DNA of 6,199 nt from assembly GCA_023416965.1 (NCBI GenBank), contig JAEZGJ010000160.1, forward strand, positions 1-6,199, read 5' to 3'. Position 1 is the stretch's first letter. Every line of letters begins with the position of its first letter. Of this stretch, positions 5,195 to 6,199 are shown piece by piece. The notes under the pieces are model-generated. The model ran no database searches. It saw nothing but the letters and a program-made list of their open reading frames with translations, and had not been told where the DNA came from. A program made the translations under genes and the position numbers. This DNA is from Pseudomonadota bacterium. GTDB taxonomy: Bacteria; Pseudomonadota; Alphaproteobacteria; Rhizobiales; Phreatobacteraceae.

Positions 5195-5872
5195 TCCGGG
5201 TCCCTCGATCTCATGCTGCTGACGTAGCCGCCCTGCATCCTGCTGCACGACAAGCATTGCGGATAAAGACGCCAAGTGCCATCCGAGCGTCGGTACCAGC
5301 CGACCGGATTTTGGTGATCAAGCACATAGTGGCCAGCTCGTCGTTCCAGGGCTGAGGCTGCCACATGTATGACAACCATAAGTATATCCTATCCGATCTC
5401 CCTCGATACGTTCCCCGACCCTGAAGTTCCGCTCGGGCCCTCTCGCGGGCAGCCACTCGACGGCAAACGGCCCTGGGCCGATACCCTTACGCTGCAGTTC
5501 CGCAATCCTCGCCTCAGCTGCCGCTACTACTTCCTGCAGGTGAATGAGCCGCCCCTCGACGGTGGACGTGACGCTTGCTGGGCCCCGCCAAATGGGATCG
5601 ACTTCTTTCACGCGAGCCCGCGCCGCCCTCACAGCGGCTTGGGCCACGGCCATAGCGGCCTGTTGTGCCGGCGTGGCCTGAGACAACGGCGTGCCGCGGC
5701 GGGCCGTCATCTCGCGCGGTGACGTGCCGTCGCCGCTGGTCCACTGGCCGCCGTCCGGGCTCCCGGCCGGCACACGCGGCTGGTTCGGGTCGTAGCGACG
5801 GTGCAGGCGCAGCGCCGTCTTGAGGACGAGGATGTCCCAACGAAGATCCGCGATGGCGCGCCACAGGCGCAC
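5191..5872 (-). pseudogene. Frameshifted PRVPAG-module protein with HNH-like nuclease tip (putative toxin)
   Basis: Residues 1-179 are read from a GTG at 5872 to 5336. The frame then breaks and stops at 5318. Dropping one base (T on the minus strand, 5335) restores a 226-residue protein ending at 5191. The N-terminus carries YDPNQPRVPAGSPDGGQW (27-44), a module I recall from many Rhizobiales proteins with variable C-terminal domains. Two Ala-rich helices follow (65-90 and 103-129). The tip has CHTC (167-170), VLDHQNP (183-189) and LYPQCLSC (202-209) before SRMQGG: the C-x2-C, DH..P, C-x2-C order of zinc-stabilised HNH/treble-clef nucleases. The break falls between the first Cys pair and the His, so the unshifted product lacks the probable active site. 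The stop overlaps the next gene's start. The true start may be the ATG at 5928 (GGAGG 4 nt upstream), which needs a second frame correction. Sequencing error, decay or recoding cannot be separated here. Confidence 0.75.
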
Positions 5873-6030
5873 AGGGGCGATCGCGCTGCGGGGGTCCCCG
5901 CGGCACGCCCAGAAGGCTGCGGTGTCATGAGGCCTCCGAAGCGGGCCGATGAAGGGGGTCGTCAGACGGGCGCCGTACGACAGCGGTCGGTGCGGGGCGT
6001 GTCAGAGGGCAATTGGCAGGGGCGCGCTTG

Positions 6031-6074
6031 AAGGCCCCACCCGCACCCTCCCCTCCGGCGAGGGGAGGGAGACC
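6031..6074 (-). repeat. CCCTCCCC/GGGGAGGG hairpin repeat, copy B (inverted)
   Basis: CCCTCCCCT (6046-6054) and AGGGGAGGG (6061-6069) form a perfect 9-bp stem with loop CCGGCG. The GGGTGCGGGTGGGGCC tail reads on the minus strand, so this copy is inverted relative to those at 71-117 and 6144-6182. Confidence 0.7.
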
Positions 6075-6143
6075 ACGGCGTCCTGCTTCAATGGCGATCG
6101 CCGCGCCCGGCCCAGCCGGCCTTACGCAGGACGGGTGTCCGAT

Positions 6144-6182
6144 CCCCCTCCCCCCGACAGCGGGGAGGGTCCGGGTGGGGCG
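6144..6182 (+). repeat. CCCTCCCC/GGGGAGGG hairpin repeat, copy C
   Basis: CCCTCCCC (6146-6153) pairs with GGGGAGGG (6162-6169) and is followed by the GGGTGGGGCG tail. It has the same orientation as the copy at 71-117 and is inverted relative to the copy at 6031-6074. Confidence 0.65.
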
Positions 6183-6199
6183 TTCCGGAGCGCCACGAC

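Larger units (their letters stand above)
5929..6199. other. Intergenic region with hairpin repeats, no gene seen
   Basis: No credible gene is seen. The toxin reading frame stays open back to a stop at 6002-6004 but has no ATG, GTG or TTG in this stretch. GGAGG at 5933-5937 (minus strand) could be the ribosome-binding site of an ATG at 5928. Two hairpin repeats occupy 6031-6074 and 6144-6182, and an 8-nt inverted pair (CGTCCTGC 6079-6086, GCAGGACG 6126-6133) lies between them. No convincing sigma-70-type promoter for the minus-strand genes was found, though one must lie here or beyond the window. Confidence 0.6.

Noticed and set aside
5325..5345. Programmed ribosomal frameshifting as the explanation for the toxin frame break
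   Set aside because: No slippery heptamer, homopolymer or following stable hairpin was seen; insertion mutation or sequencing error is simpler.
5375..5395. TATACT on the minus strand as an internal -10 box for the immunity gene
   Set aside because: No -35-like hexamer lies 16-18 nt upstream, and the bases are explained as codons for GYTYG; kept only as a weak possibility.
5211..5456. An 81-codon minus-strand frame overlapping the toxin tip
   Set aside because: It is the third frame of the same region; it destroys the Cys/His motifs that the other two frames preserve and shows no domain.
6093..6102. GGCGATCGCC palindrome
   Set aside because: A single copy of a short palindrome in GC-rich DNA; no array or context to support a function.

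Overview
The window comes from a GC-rich genome, most likely an alphaproteobacterium of the Rhizobiales (Hyphomicrobiales). The evidence is the strongly GC-biased third codon positions, a palindromic intergenic repeat of the type scattered through Rhizobiales genomes (145-238), CCCTCCCC/GGGGAGGG hairpin repeats at both edges, and a head-gene set resembling a gene transfer agent (GTA) or domesticated prophage. I cannot name a genus.

All credible genes lie on the minus strand, so the reading order runs from high to low coordinates. (1) 5930-6199: intergenic DNA with two hairpin repeats. (2) 5191-5872: a gene with a PRVPAG.PDGGQW N-terminal module and a C-terminal cysteine/histidine HNH-like nuclease tip, broken by an apparent one-base insertion near 5335. 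Its stop overlaps (ATGA) the start of (3) 4826-5194, a 122-residue acidic protein that is probably its immunity partner. (4) 3643-4794: HK97-type portal. (5) 3364-3582: small one-helix membrane protein. (6) 2721-3251: membrane-anchored clan AA aspartic protease. (7) 2493-2681: small unknown protein, overlapping by 4 nt (8) 2038-2496, the HK97-type prohead protease. (9) 1991-2015: a terminator-like hairpin. (10) 702-1958: HK97-fold major capsid protein. (11) 294-629: a small protein resembling DUF6968. (12) 1-293: intergenic repeats.

Portal, prohead protease and capsid form a procapsid assembly module: the portal nucleates assembly, the protease trims the capsid N-terminal delta region, and the capsid builds the shell. 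No terminase, head-tail connector or tail gene is visible, and intergenic repeats lie on both sides. The module is therefore either a cut-down remnant or one block of a dispersed GTA cluster.

The most interesting part is the frameshifted nuclease-toxin/immunity pair just upstream of the portal gene. Other points are a Thr at the expected catalytic Ser of the prohead protease, an intrinsic-terminator-like hairpin inside the head operon, and paired TTAACC motifs upstream of the aspartic protease. All family assignments come from reading the translations; no database search was run.
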